Part shown: piece by piece, positions 29,734-38,101 of the stretch
How the letters are laid out: every line of letters begins with the position of its first letter
How positions within the stretch are numbered: position 1 is the first letter of the stretch
Assembly (NCBI RefSeq): GCF_040219635.1
Contig: NZ_JAVJSC010000002.1
Location: forward strand, 186,001 to 250,000
Direction: 5' to 3'
Source of the DNA: Pyruvatibacter sp.
GTDB taxonomy: Bacteria; Pseudomonadota; Alphaproteobacteria; CGMCC-115125
DNA: 64,000 nt
The notes under the pieces: generated by a model
Seen by the model: only the letters and a program-made list of their open reading frames with translations
Databases searched by the model: none
Told to the model about the DNA's origin: nothing
Translations under genes and position numbers: made by a program

Positions 29734-31176
29734 TTAAAGGTCGCCCGCAGCGTCAGTTCCTGATTCGGGAGCAAGCTCATCCGGCTCGTCAGTGACGCCG
29801 AATCCAAACCATTTGTCACTGACCCGGTCGTAGTTTGCGGCAGGGTCATACTGCTCCACCGGCAATGCTAGATACCCGGCGCTCAACCGACCGGTTGCAG
29901 ATAAAAGCTGATAGGCAGCCACATAGGCATTGCGTTCTGATGTCACCAGCGCCACACGTGAATCCAGAAGCTCCTGCTCGGCATCAAGCACATCAAGCGT
30001 TGTGCGCGAGCCTACTTGTGCTTCCTGCTGCACACCATCAAGGGCAATTTCGTTGGCGCGCACCTGCTCACGGTCAGACGTGATCTGTGCATTTGCGGCC
30101 CGATAGGCTTCCCACGCACTGGCCACACCCTCTTCGACGGAGCGCATGGCGGCGCGAATCTGAAGGCGCTGCTGGCTGTTGAGCTGTTTTGCCTGACGTA
30201 CCTGGCTGTACACCGCGCCCGACTGATAAAGCGGAACGGTCAGCCGCCCGGTTACCGTCGCCGCCTCGGAGTTGGCAAGCGATGAGCTTGGTTTCTCAGA
30301 ATAGCTGTAGTCGCCCTGCACAGTGAGCGTCGGCAATAAAGCACCCTTGGCAGATCGGATGGCGTGACGGGAGGCTTCCTCGGCAAATCGCGCGGCCTGC
30401 AGAGTGGGGTTGTTGGCAATAGCTATGGCCAGCGCTTCTTCTTCCGTTGCCGGCAAGGGCGGCAGATCAGGCGCTGCATCCAGTGTGCCCGGTGCCATGC
30501 CCACGACGTTCTCGTAGGCAGCACGCGAATTGGTTAGGTTGGCCTCAGCACGGATAAGCGCTGACTGCGAGCGGCTGAGGCGAGCCTCTGACTGGGCCAC
30601 ATCCGTGCGGGTGATCTCGCCGACGTCAAAACGATCCTGCGAGGCCTCCAACTGACGTTGAAGGACCGTGACGTTGTTGCGGTTGAGGGCAACTGTCGCG
30701 GTATCACGCAGCACATCCATGTAGGCTGTAACTGCACTCAGCAACACATCCTGCTCGGTGCCCGCAAGCTGAGCACGCCCGGCAGCAACCTGTGACTTCG
30801 CCTGACGGGTTTCAGCGGTTGTGCGCCCGCCGCGAAAAATATTCTGTTGAACGGTAACAGCCGCCGTATTGGTGGTGCGGTCGTCGCGCGTACTGTTGAT
30901 GGCCCCGAACCCGGCGCCTGTCGCCAGTTCGTTGTCGGATTGCGAAAACTGAGATGTGCCCGTGGCACTGATGGACGGCCGCCAGCCTGACAGTGCCTGG
31001 GCCACGCCTTCATCCGTTGCCCGCAATTCAGCACGTGCAGCCTGCAAAGTGGGATTGCTGGCATAAGTAGCTGTAAGGGCATCATTAAGCGTTTCAGCCC
31101 CTGCGTGAGACGACGACACCAGCGCAGCCGCAATGAGCAGAGCAGCCCCCATAATTGGATGGCTGCTGCGGCGCAT
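29734..31176 (-). CDS. tolC: TolC-family outer-membrane efflux/secretion protein
   Basis: 480 residues from ATG 31176, which directly starts a good signal peptide ending near AGAETL. The frame remains open to a GTG at 31254 with an alternative TTG at 31227 after GGGGGGA. Two OEP repeats of about 190 residues each are visible, with long coiled-coil helices such as RQAKSQVAAGRAQL and SAWEAYRAANAQIT. TolC forms a trimeric channel for type I secretion and RND efflux. The pcm gene lies upstream, the usual alphaproteobacterial arrangement. Confidence 0.9.
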   Translation of the reverse strand: MRRSSHPIMGAALLIAAALVSSSHAGAETLNDALTATYASNPTLQAARAELRATDEGVAQALSGWRPSISATGTSQFSQSDNELATGAGFGAINSTRDDRTTNTAAVTVQQNIFRGGRTTAETRQAKSQVAAGRAQLAGTEQDVLLSAVTAYMDVLRDTATVALNRNNVTVLQRQLEASQDRFDVGEITRTDVAQSEARLSRSQSALIRAEANLTNSRAAYENVVGMAPGTLDAAPDLPPLPATEEEALAIAIANNPTLQAARFAEEASRHAIRSAKGALLPTLTVQGDYSYSEKPSSSLANSEAATVTGRLTVPLYQSGAVYSQVRQAKQLNSQQRLQIRAAMRSVEEGVASAWEAYRAANAQITSDREQVRANEIALDGVQQEAQVGSRTTLDVLDAEQELLDSRVALVTSERNAYVAAYQLLSATGRLSAGYLALPVEQYDPAANYDRVSDKWFGFGVTDEPDELAPESGTDAAGDL

Positions 31177-31457
31177 GCGCAATTCAGTGCGCAATCCCGT
31201 GCGAAAATCAGCCCTATGTGTCGTCAAAACGTCCCCCCGCGTGTGCCAGTGCACAGCAATTTGAGTATGCCGGACCTATATAGGGTCTGTGTCTATATAG
31301 TGTAATGCCTCTGGCAGGTTCAATGATGAAACCCACTAATCTTGTACTCTATGCCGATTTTCCGGCGGTTTTGCGGTTTCCCTGTAGCAGGTTGTGGACC
31401 TGTCTAACGGTCGAAACTCAATAAACCCGTCGCGGTAAGGCCGATCCGCGACAACGG

Positions 31458-32126
31458 CTAGAAAACAAAACCCTTCGGCGGTTCAAAGCCCGGCAGCGGT
31501 GTAACGGCAGCACTGAACTCTGCACGAGCGCTCGACGTTTCACCTGAGCGTTGAAAAACATGAGCTTTGCCAGCAAGACCGCGGCCAATAACGCACACAA
31601 GTCTGCCGCCCTGCTTCAACTGCGCGCATAATGCTTCGGGCGCATCAGGAAGCGCACCCTCCACCACGATTACATCAAATGGTGCCTGCGCCGGGCAGCC
31701 TTTGGGCAACGGGCCTTCAATAACCGCCACGTTGTCCACCCCTGCTTTGGTCAGGTTCTGCCCGGCAGTCGCCACCAATGCGGCGTCGCTTTCAAGCGCC
31801 ACAACGGTTTCGGCAAGTTTCGAGACGACAGCGGGACCATAGCCAAGGCCTGCCCCCACATACAAAACAAGATCACCCGACGAAATGTCGGCAAGCTGGA
31901 GCAATCGGGCAAATACCCAAGGCTCCATGAGGCAGCGGATTGTGCCATCTTCCCCGGTGTGAATCGGCATATCCTCATCACGATAGGCGATAGATCGCTT
32001 GGCGGCCGGCACAAACTGCTCGCGCGGTGTTGCGCCCATGGCGTCCAGCACGGTGCGGTCCGTCACATCATTGGTGCGGATCTGACTTTCGATCATGTTG
32101 TGACGGGCGGATGCAAAATCGAGCAT
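31458..32126 (-). CDS. pcm: protein-L-isoaspartate O-methyltransferase
   Basis: 222 residues. The family start ARHNMIESQIRTNDV and the SAM-binding motif VLYVGAGLGYGPAVVSKL are present, with PREQFVP early and GRLVCVIGR later. It methylates isoaspartyl residues to start repair of aged proteins. In this alphaproteobacterial subgroup the glycine-rich motif VGAGLGY differs slightly from the canonical one, and repair activity is not certain. Confidence 0.85.
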   Translation of the reverse strand: MLDFASARHNMIESQIRTNDVTDRTVLDAMGATPREQFVPAAKRSIAYRDEDMPIHTGEDGTIRCLMEPWVFARLLQLADISSGDLVLYVGAGLGYGPAVVSKLAETVVALESDAALVATAGQNLTKAGVDNVAVIEGPLPKGCPAQAPFDVIVVEGALPDAPEALCAQLKQGGRLVCVIGRGLAGKAHVFQRSGETSSARAEFSAAVTPLPGFEPPKGFVF

Positions 32127-32344
32127 TGGTTGAGCCTGGTTATGGAGCCTGAGAGGGCAGCTACGGGCAAACTGCGGAGCTTTTCCGCCTTATAGTCAGC
32201 AGCGCGGTGACTGACAATGCAATGCTGCGCAGTGTGGCACAACGCTGTTTTTGGCCTGATGCCGATTGTTTGCGCGTCCTTCGGGTGCTATAGCCTCGCC
32301 CGCTTGGCAAACACGCGCTAGAATATGCGCGTAGTACCCAGTGA

Positions 32345-32418
32345 GGCCACGTGGCGGAGTGGTTACGTGCCGGACTGCAAATCCGTTTACCCCGGTTCGA
32401 TTCCGGGCGTGGCCTCCA
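32345..32418 (+). tRNA. tRNA-Cys (anticodon GCA)
   Basis: Acceptor arms GGCCACG and CGTGGCC pair, the anticodon loop contains GCA (GGACTGCAAATCC), the T-arm is CCCGGTTCGATTCCGGG, and the 3' end is T-CCA. Total 74 nt. Confidence 0.97.
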
Positions 32419-32453
32419 ATTTCAAGCACTCATCAAGCAAGCCTGTATATCGG

Positions 32454-32753
32454 CTACCCGGTTTCTTTCGGGTCGCGGTCTGCCTTTTGGCGGGTCGCGT
32501 CTTTCGCTGCGGCCTTTGCGGCGGCGCGTCGGCCACGCCAAACCTCAAGGCGGCGTCGTATGCGCCTGATGCGGTAGGAATCGATGGACAGTATCAACAG
32601 ACCCATGGGGATCATCCAGAACCCCACCACCGGCAAAAAGCCGACCATGCCGAACAGCACCAGAAAAACGCCGATGGCGATCCGCACGGGCTTCGAGCCG
32701 GGCACATTGTAGTAGCGCTTGCCAAGTCTGATTCGGGCCATTCGTCCGTTCAT
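32454..32753 (-). CDS. small membrane protein, PGPGW-like
   Basis: 99 residues; ATG at 32753 or 32741. One long hydrophobic hairpin (about residues 24-56, IGVFLVLFGMVGFLPVVGFW) is followed by a very basic cytosolic tail rich in Arg and Ala. The layout resembles small PGPGW-type transmembrane proteins of unknown function. It lies between two tRNA genes in the opposite direction. Confidence 0.6.
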   Translation of the reverse strand: MNGRMARIRLGKRYYNVPGSKPVRIAIGVFLVLFGMVGFLPVVGFWMIPMGLLILSIDSYRIRRIRRRLEVWRGRRAAAKAAAKDATRQKADRDPKETG

Positions 32754-32945
32754 TCTTTCAAATACGGGCTGCCCAACGGCAAACGCCTACATAGTCACGC
32801 AGGGTGCATACACCAACGCATTAACCGGATCGTTATGAGATTTGTATCAATCTCACGAAATCGGACTTTGCAAGGCGGCGATCGCTTTGCTATAGCCCTG
32901 CCTCGCACGGCGCTTGAGGTTAACAGATCAGGCGCACTGCCGTGT

Positions 32946-33021
32946 TCCCCGGTAGCTCAGTTGGTAGAGCAAGCGGCTGTTAACCGCTTTGTCGCTGGTT
33001 CGAGTCCGGCCCGGGGAGCCA
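32946..33021 (+). tRNA. tRNA-Asn (anticodon GTT), integration target
   Basis: Acceptor arms TCCCCGG and CCGGGGA pair, the anticodon stem-loop GCGGCTGTTAACCGC gives GTT, the T-arm is CTGGTTCGAGTCCGG, discriminator G, encoded CCA; 76 nt. The serine recombinase frame on the other strand ends inside this gene, and the last nine bases recur at 52739. Confidence 0.97.
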
Positions 33022-34563
33022 ATTCACAGAAAGGCCGTTGAAGACCTCTCCAGCGGCCTTTTTCTGTGCGTCGAGCATCGCTGTTTCGGCAATCAGATCA
33101 AAGGGTTGCTTCAGGGTCACCGAGAGATCGCCGTCGGCCCATGAGCAGTTCGAAACTAGAAAATTGAGAAGACGCCGTTTTTTGCGGGAATCCTGTTTTT
33201 CGAAAAGCCGCTGGGCGTTCTGCGCCAGTTCGATAAGGCGCACGCCTTCATCCAGATAAGACTGATCCGCGCCCTGGTGCCGCTCGATGTCGCGCAGGCA
33301 CCGTTCCTGCTCCGCTCGCCATTCGGTGGCCATCTTCTCGTAGAAGGCCGCGTCGATGGTGCCGTCGAGCTTGTCCACATAGGCGGCGTGGATGCGGTTC
33401 TGGAGCCGGTCGTATTCGGCGCGCAGTTTCTCGATGGCTTCCTCGTGCTCGCGCCTCTCGTCGGCGTGGCTGTCGTGAAGGGCGTCGCGCACCCAGTCCA
33501 AAACCTCGTCGTCGAACGCCAACTGGCCGAGTAGCTCGCCGAACTTCTCTTCGAGGACCTCCTCCCGGACATAGGGCTCGTCGCATTTCCCTTTGTAGCC
33601 GGTGCAGTGGTAGTAGATGTAGCGCTGCTTCTTGATCTCGCCGACCACCGAGCAGCCGCAATGGCCGCAGGCGATCAGGCCCGAGAAGGCGAAATCGTGC
33701 TTCACGCGGCGATGCTTGCTGGCATTGCGGCCGTCCATCATGTCCTGCACCCGCTCCCACAAGTCCCGCTTGACCAGGGGTTGGTGGCTGCCCTGATAGA
33801 GACGGCCATTCCATTCGAACTCGCCCATGTAGAGTCGGCTGCGCAGGATCTTGTGCACCGTGCTGGTCGGCACCGACTTGCCGCTCTTGCGGTAGCTGAA
33901 GCCGTCTGCACGCGCCCTTTTCGCCACGTCGCGCAATGCCAGTCCGCCGGCCGCGTACCGTTCGAACATCCTGGTCACATGCGGCGCGACCTCGGGATCG
34001 GGCTCGATCACGCGCTTGCCGGTGGCCCCGTCCACGTTGCGGTAGCCAAGCGGCGCGGCCGAGGGCCAGATGCCCTGCTCCGCCTTCTCCAGCATGCCCT
34101 TCCTGGTCTCTTCCGATAGATTGTCGATGTAGTTCTTTGCCATAAGCACCTTGATGCCATGCATGAACTTTTCCGACGACTTCGAGTCGCGCGACAGGAT
34201 CGCCCCTTCCTTGACGAGATGGATCTCGACATCGAGGTCGTCGAGCATCACCCAGTCCTTGAGATTGCGATAAAGCCGGTCGGTCTTCTCGACCAGGATG
34301 TCCCGGACCCGGGGATTGGCCCGCAGAAACGCGATCATCTCGGAGAAGCTGGTCCGACCGGTTTGCTTCGCTGTCTCCACGTCGACATATTCCTCGACGG
34401 CGGACAGCCCTTCGCGCGCTGCATAGTCCTTCAGCAGCTTGATCTGCGCTGGGATCGAGAAGCCTTCCTTCTCCTGCTCCTTCGACGAAACACGGGCATA
34501 GAGCACCGCCCGGCTGACATCGTCGGCGGCCTCGCTTTTGGATTTGGTTGTCTTGTTTGCCAT
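32980..34563 (-). CDS. large serine site-specific recombinase
   Basis: 527 residues. The resolvase catalytic domain (about residues 18-150) has the nucleophile in LYARVSSKEQ (Ser26) and EKTDRLYRN. The recombinase domain (about 175-280) contains PLGYRNV and the SRLYMGEFEWNGRLY segment. A zinc ribbon follows (CGHCG...YHCTG), then a coiled coil (about 385-440). The last residues (WLPGPDSNQRQSG) are read from tRNA-Asn antisense sequence, so the natural tail is created by the integration site. It has its own leaderless promoter and operator (34567-34599), separate from the operon upstream. Confidence 0.93.
   Translation of the reverse strand: MANKTTKSKSEAADDVSRAVLYARVSSKEQEKEGFSIPAQIKLLKDYAAREGLSAVEEYVDVETAKQTGRTSFSEMIAFLRANPRVRDILVEKTDRLYRNLKDWVMLDDLDVEIHLVKEGAILSRDSKSSEKFMHGIKVLMAKNYIDNLSEETRKGMLEKAEQGIWPSAAPLGYRNVDGATGKRVIEPDPEVAPHVTRMFERYAAGGLALRDVAKRARADGFSYRKSGKSVPTSTVHKILRSRLYMGEFEWNGRLYQGSHQPLVKRDLWERVQDMMDGRNASKHRRVKHDFAFSGLIACGHCGCSVVGEIKKQRYIYYHCTGYKGKCDEPYVREEVLEEKFGELLGQLAFDDEVLDWVRDALHDSHADERREHEEAIEKLRAEYDRLQNRIHAAYVDKLDGTIDAAFYEKMATEWRAEQERCLRDIERHQGADQSYLDEGVRLIELAQNAQRLFEKQDSRKKRRLLNFLVSNCSWADGDLSVTLKQPFDLIAETAMLDAQKKAAGEVFNGLSVNWLPGPDSNQRQSG
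33013..33021 (+). repeat. attL candidate (tRNA 3' end core)
   Basis: GGGGAGCCA, the last nine bases of tRNA-Asn with CCA. The identical 9-mer occurs at 52739-52747 in the same orientation, just outside the last element gene. Confidence 0.5.
33025..33068 (+). terminator. terminator hairpin after tRNA-Asn
   Basis: CACAGAAAGGCCG and CGGCCTTTTTCTGTG pair across a 16-base loop with a small bulge, including a TTTTT run. It lies 3 bases after the tRNA CCA and inside the 3' coding end of the recombinase. If the element boundary is at the CCA, the element brought this terminator. Confidence 0.65.
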
Positions 34564-34566
34564 GTT

Positions 34567-34584
34567 GTTTAGTATAAACTAAAC
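34567..34584 (-). promoter_or_regulatory. operator-like 18-bp inverted repeat over the recombinase -10 box
   Basis: GTTTAGTATAAACTAAAC on the plus strand: perfect 7-base arms GTTTAGT/ACTAAAC with a 4-base spacer. It covers the -10 box. Two related 7-4-7 sites lie in the XRE promoter at 52576 and 52612. Confidence 0.6.
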
Positions 34585-34599
34585 ACCTTCCTATATCAA
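34571..34599 (-). promoter_or_regulatory. recombinase promoter, apparently leaderless
   Basis: On the minus strand TTGATA (34594-34599) and TATACT (34571-34576) are separated by exactly 17 bases. The ATG follows the -10 box by only 7 bases, so transcription should begin at or near the start codon. There is no Shine-Dalgarno sequence in that interval, which fits a leaderless mRNA. Confidence 0.65.
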
Positions 34600-34609
34600 G
34601 TCGCGACGG

Positions 34610-35428
34610 TCAGTTTACCCTGATCCGGTCTTTCTCGCGGATCAGGCCGGGAACGCCGAGAATCCAGCCTTCCACCCTCGCCACGCTGCGCTCGGGCGCG
34701 GTCAGATTCGGAGCAAGCAAACCGGCGAGGCTGCCGTCCCTGTCGGCGCGCGACAGCCAGGCGGCAATGGAATAGGCGTCGTGCTGATCGCCTGTGCGGC
34801 CCTCGCGTACGAAACTACGGGACCAGAGCGCGGGATAGACCTCGGCGATGGCGGACTTTCCCTGCGGAATGTCCCAGCCGTCGAACGGCCAGAAATGGAT
34901 ACGCTCGCCCAGTTCCCGGCGAATAAAACGCAGCCACGGAATCCCGGCATGGGTGGACTTGGCCACCTGCCCCTGCACGTCAAAATGAAAGACGGACTTC
35001 GCCCCGCCGGCCCGCTCCTCGGTCAGACGACGCCAGCGGGCATTACCCGTCCGCGCCGCACCGTTGCCAGCGGCGCCGGTCCGCACGAAATCGACGTAGG
35101 TATGTTCCTCGTCGGTCGGCCAATGGCGCTTGAAATCGTCGAGGAAGGCCGGCCAGTCGGGTTCGAGCCCGTGAACCTCGAAATAGCGCAGCGGAAAGGA
35201 AAACCCGTGATCGATACCGACCAGCGTCGGAACGTCCCCGGACAGGCTTTCGACCAGCCAATAGGCAACGCCCTTGCGGGTCCAGTATTTGCGCGGGCTC
35301 GGCGGCGGAGGCACCTCGGCGGGCGGGTCGCCGCCCTCGGCCAGATAGACGCGCAGCCCCTTCAGGCTCGCCGTTGGCGTTTGCGCGCCGGAATAGTCGA
35401 TACCGATGGTGCGGGCGAAGGCGGGCAT
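34610..35428 (-). CDS. RNase H-fold protein, DUF429-like predicted nuclease
   Basis: 272 residues from ATG 35428, one base after the upstream stop. Acidic positions expected of an RNase H/ribonuclease-like fold are in order: IGIDYSG (Asp11), VGIDHGFSFP, AIAEVYPALW and a final DQHDAYSIAAWL. This layout resembles DUF429-type predicted nucleases. It is the last gene of the defence operon, ending just before the recombinase promoter. Substrate unknown. The frame upstream of 35428 is open but overlaps the HNH gene and lacks family features. Confidence 0.65.
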   Translation of the reverse strand: MPAFARTIGIDYSGAQTPTASLKGLRVYLAEGGDPPAEVPPPPSPRKYWTRKGVAYWLVESLSGDVPTLVGIDHGFSFPLRYFEVHGLEPDWPAFLDDFKRHWPTDEEHTYVDFVRTGAAGNGAARTGNARWRRLTEERAGGAKSVFHFDVQGQVAKSTHAGIPWLRFIRRELGERIHFWPFDGWDIPQGKSAIAEVYPALWSRSFVREGRTGDQHDAYSIAAWLSRADRDGSLAGLLAPNLTAPERSVARVEGWILGVPGLIREKDRIRVN

Positions 35429-35429
35429 T

Positions 35430-36356
35430 CTAGGCCACCGCCTTGAAACGCTCGAACCGCATGGCGAGCCGGTCGCGGTCCGGCCGGTCCTTGACCCGGT
35501 GCGGCAAGTGGAGGGATTCGCCATTCAACTGCTTGAGGGCTTCGAGCATCGGACCGTCGTTCTGGTCCAGCAACCGGTCCGAAACATGTAGCCGATAGTC
35601 GGGATCGATGCCGATTAGGTGGGCGTCGAAGGCGGCATGATGGATCTTGGAGAGCGGCAGGCCGTTGGGGACGATGGGCTGCCCCAACCGCTCATTCTTG
35701 TCGGAGATGATATGCGCCGCGTCGAGCAGCCGCTGTTCGGGCAAGCCTGACAAGGCGCATCGGCCATCGTAGGCCGTTATGACGGCTTCGCGGAATGAGG
35801 CCTGATGAAGCCGCTGCTTTACCGCACGCAGCGCATATCGCCGTTCGAGGGCATTTTCCGGCGGGAACAGCGATTCCTGCTCAGGCACGCCAAACGCGAC
35901 GCGTGCCTTCAGGGCATTGGCGTCCCATCCCGAAATGAATGCGGGGAACATGGCCTGGTAGCGGCCCGGCGCGATCCCGAGGAAATAGATTACCGGTGTC
36001 CCATTCTCGAACGCCTCGCGCAGCCATCGATTGTCGGCCGCGTCCGGGTCCTGCCCCATGAAGGCGTATTCGACCATATCGTCGCCCTCGAAGATCTGGC
36101 GGTGAACGTCCCGCTGATCGTCGTACCAAACACGCGCGCCTGGTCGCGGAAAGACCGTCTTGATGGATAGCAGATACCGCATCTGTCGCGGCTTGAAGAT
36201 GCCCCGCTGGGGATTGACGAGCGGAATGCGCTCGCCCTCGAAAATGAAACCCGGTTTCAATTCTTTGGCGGTCAGATGGTCATGCACCTCGCCCAGCCTT
36301 CGAACATGCTCGAAAGCCGCCATCCGCATCAGGGTGTCCCGGTCGGTACGGGTCAT
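35430..36356 (-). CDS. HNH endonuclease, predicted restriction type (COG3440-like)
   Basis: 308 residues from ATG 36356. The N-terminal ~190 residues contain NPQRGIFKPRQMRYLLSI, RVWYDDQRDVHRQIFEGDD and VIYFLGIAPGRYQAMFP, a sensing-type region seen in related HNH proteins. The C-terminal HNH domain has YDGRCALSGLPEQRLLDAAH, then PNGLPLSKIHHAAFDAHLIGI with the catalytic His residues. It probably cleaves DNA, perhaps in a modification- or sequence-dependent way (inference). Spacing to both neighbours is under 12 bases. Confidence 0.8.
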   Translation of the reverse strand: MTRTDRDTLMRMAAFEHVRRLGEVHDHLTAKELKPGFIFEGERIPLVNPQRGIFKPRQMRYLLSIKTVFPRPGARVWYDDQRDVHRQIFEGDDMVEYAFMGQDPDAADNRWLREAFENGTPVIYFLGIAPGRYQAMFPAFISGWDANALKARVAFGVPEQESLFPPENALERRYALRAVKQRLHQASFREAVITAYDGRCALSGLPEQRLLDAAHIISDKNERLGQPIVPNGLPLSKIHHAAFDAHLIGIDPDYRLHVSDRLLDQNDGPMLEALKQLNGESLHLPHRVKDRPDRDRLAMRFERFKAVA

Positions 36357-36367
36357 CGCGACATACT

Positions 36368-37288
36368 CTACCTCCGGAAACAATGTTCGTTGTGCCAGCG
36401 CAGCGCCTCGAGATCTGGGCGGCGCAAGGCATCTTCAGGAGCGTGGATCGTTTGCCCGTGAAGCTCATAATAGTGCCGCCCGTTGTCGAACTCCTCCTTG
36501 ATACGGCGGCTCACTTCGAAATGCAGGTCGGGCGTCACGGTGACATAGCCCGCGTCGAACAGGCTGTGGACGTCGCGCCGAAGCAACAGCCCGTTCTGCG
36601 CCTCGTGCGCGCCGCCATCGCCATATGGTCGGATATGCGCGGCGTCGAGCGCCGGAAGGGTTCGCTCCCGTGTGATCGCGCAACGGCGGTTGTAGGTGTC
36701 AGTGACAAGCACCCGGAACGCTCCCTGCCCGAGGCGTGGCCGTATGAGCTGCGGCTCGCCGAACCGAGCCTGGGGTTCCGCCATTCCGGGGAAGTCTGGC
36801 CGGCTCATCCGCTCGTTCACCGCGTCCCATAGCGCAAGTCCCTCGGCATCGCCGGTATTGTAGGTCTTGAAGGACACGATATTCGGCGCCCAGCTTGGCG
36901 GGACGGGAATCCAGTCGGCCTCGGCGAAGAAGAACGGCTGCGTCAGGATACGGCAGCCGATCTCGAAATCGCTCCGATCGCCCGGATCGGCCCGACGGTA
37001 TCGTGCGATGCGGGCACGCATCTCTTGCGCCGATCGAGCGCCATTCGCCTCGCCGAAGGCTTCCCAGGCCAGCGAACACGGCAGCGCGTTGGCGTAGGCG
37101 AAGATGCCGCCGCCGACGATCACGTTGCGCGGCGCATGTAGCTTAAATAGGAACAGTTCACCCGGCTCGAGGGCGCGGAAGTTGGCCGCCGACGGCGCCC
37201 AGAAATTGACCTCGGCAAGGTTCGTCTGCCGCCGCAGCATGTCGAACCAGTCGCCATCGGTGACGGCGATGACGAGGTTGATGCCCAT
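36368..37288 (-). CDS. HNH endonuclease with PUA/EVE-like N-terminal domain
   Basis: 306 residues from ATG 37288, 2 bases after the upstream stop. Residues 1-150 look like a PUA/EVE-type reader of modified bases: VNFWAPSAANFRALEPGELF, then NVIVGGGIFAYA. The HNH domain is C-terminal: YNRRCAITRERTLPALDAAH, then AQNGLLLRRDVHSLFDAGY. The tail is RRPDLEALRWHNEHCFRR. Such fusions restrict phage DNA with modified bases; that function is inferred here. A similar tail is encoded by the 39-aa ORF at 38102-38221. Confidence 0.78.
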   Translation of the reverse strand: MGINLVIAVTDGDWFDMLRRQTNLAEVNFWAPSAANFRALEPGELFLFKLHAPRNVIVGGGIFAYANALPCSLAWEAFGEANGARSAQEMRARIARYRRADPGDRSDFEIGCRILTQPFFFAEADWIPVPPSWAPNIVSFKTYNTGDAEGLALWDAVNERMSRPDFPGMAEPQARFGEPQLIRPRLGQGAFRVLVTDTYNRRCAITRERTLPALDAAHIRPYGDGGAHEAQNGLLLRRDVHSLFDAGYVTVTPDLHFEVSRRIKEEFDNGRHYYELHGQTIHAPEDALRRPDLEALRWHNEHCFRR

Positions 37289-37290
37289 TA

Positions 37291-38097
37291 TCAATTCCGA
37301 TTCAGGCCGTGCTCACCTCTGGTGAGGAGAATGCGCTTCCAGAAGTTTTCCCTGCCGATAATGACCTCATCCGGCGTGCGGTTCGACCGGTATTCAAGGA
37401 GAGCGAACCGAAAGGATCTGCGGCAATACTCCAGGCTCGGATCTGTCGCCAAGGCGCGCAACTCGGCATTTCCGCCGTGGCCGCTGGAAATGTAGCTGCT
37501 CCAGCGCGACCAGATACCTTCATCGCCGTAAGCCGAGCCAACGTAGCGTTTGCCGGTTGTGGTGTCCGTCAGCAGGTAGATGCCTTTGACGCTCGCAAGA
37601 GCAGCCTTCCAATCCGCGCGGTCGTTGCGCACCAGCGCTTCGAGTTCCTCGAAAGAGAGGTCTATGTCCTCGAAACCGGGGAAGGCGCGGCCGGAATAGG
37701 GCTCGCGGAAAATCTCCTGCACTTCGAGGTCGTCGTAATGGTTCTCGAAGTTTACGCGGGTTGCCCGCTGCCGGTAGGTGGAGCCGATCTTGAGCCGGCC
37801 ACGAAAGCCCTGTCCCTGATCCGTCAGTTCGATCACATAGCGCTCCGGAAGGCGATCTACCACACGGTAGACGCCGCCGAAAAGCCAGCTGTCTGTCTCG
37901 TGATAGAACTGGATCAGCGCGAAGATGAAGGGCCGGTTGAATTCGTTCCGGGCCGGTCGGTACTCCTGCCAGCCCTGCCATTCGCGCCTGTCCCGCGCCC
38001 ATACCTCAAGCGGCTGGCTTTCCTGGTTCCATCGCGCGAAGTGCAGCTTGTAGGTCTCGACGTCTGCAATAGGCCAGATATCGGCAAGGCGGATCAT
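37291..38097 (-). CDS. GIY-YIG nuclease-family protein
   Basis: 268 residues from ATG 38097, with GGAGGTGAAACC upstream. An N-terminal domain of about 165 residues (WQGWQEYRPARNEFNRPF, VYRVVDRLPERYVIEL) is not one I can name. The C-terminal GIY-YIG domain has GIYLLTD (residues 172-178), KRYVGSA (184-190), the Arg-containing helix WSRWSSY, and the catalytic Glu in GRENFWKRIL (Glu250). It belongs to the same minus-strand operon as the HNH genes. Confidence 0.8.
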   Translation of the reverse strand: MIRLADIWPIADVETYKLHFARWNQESQPLEVWARDRREWQGWQEYRPARNEFNRPFIFALIQFYHETDSWLFGGVYRVVDRLPERYVIELTDQGQGFRGRLKIGSTYRQRATRVNFENHYDDLEVQEIFREPYSGRAFPGFEDIDLSFEELEALVRNDRADWKAALASVKGIYLLTDTTTGKRYVGSAYGDEGIWSRWSSYISSGHGGNAELRALATDPSLEYCRRSFRFALLEYRSNRTPDEVIIGRENFWKRILLTRGEHGLNRN

Positions 38098-38101
38098 GGT
38101 T

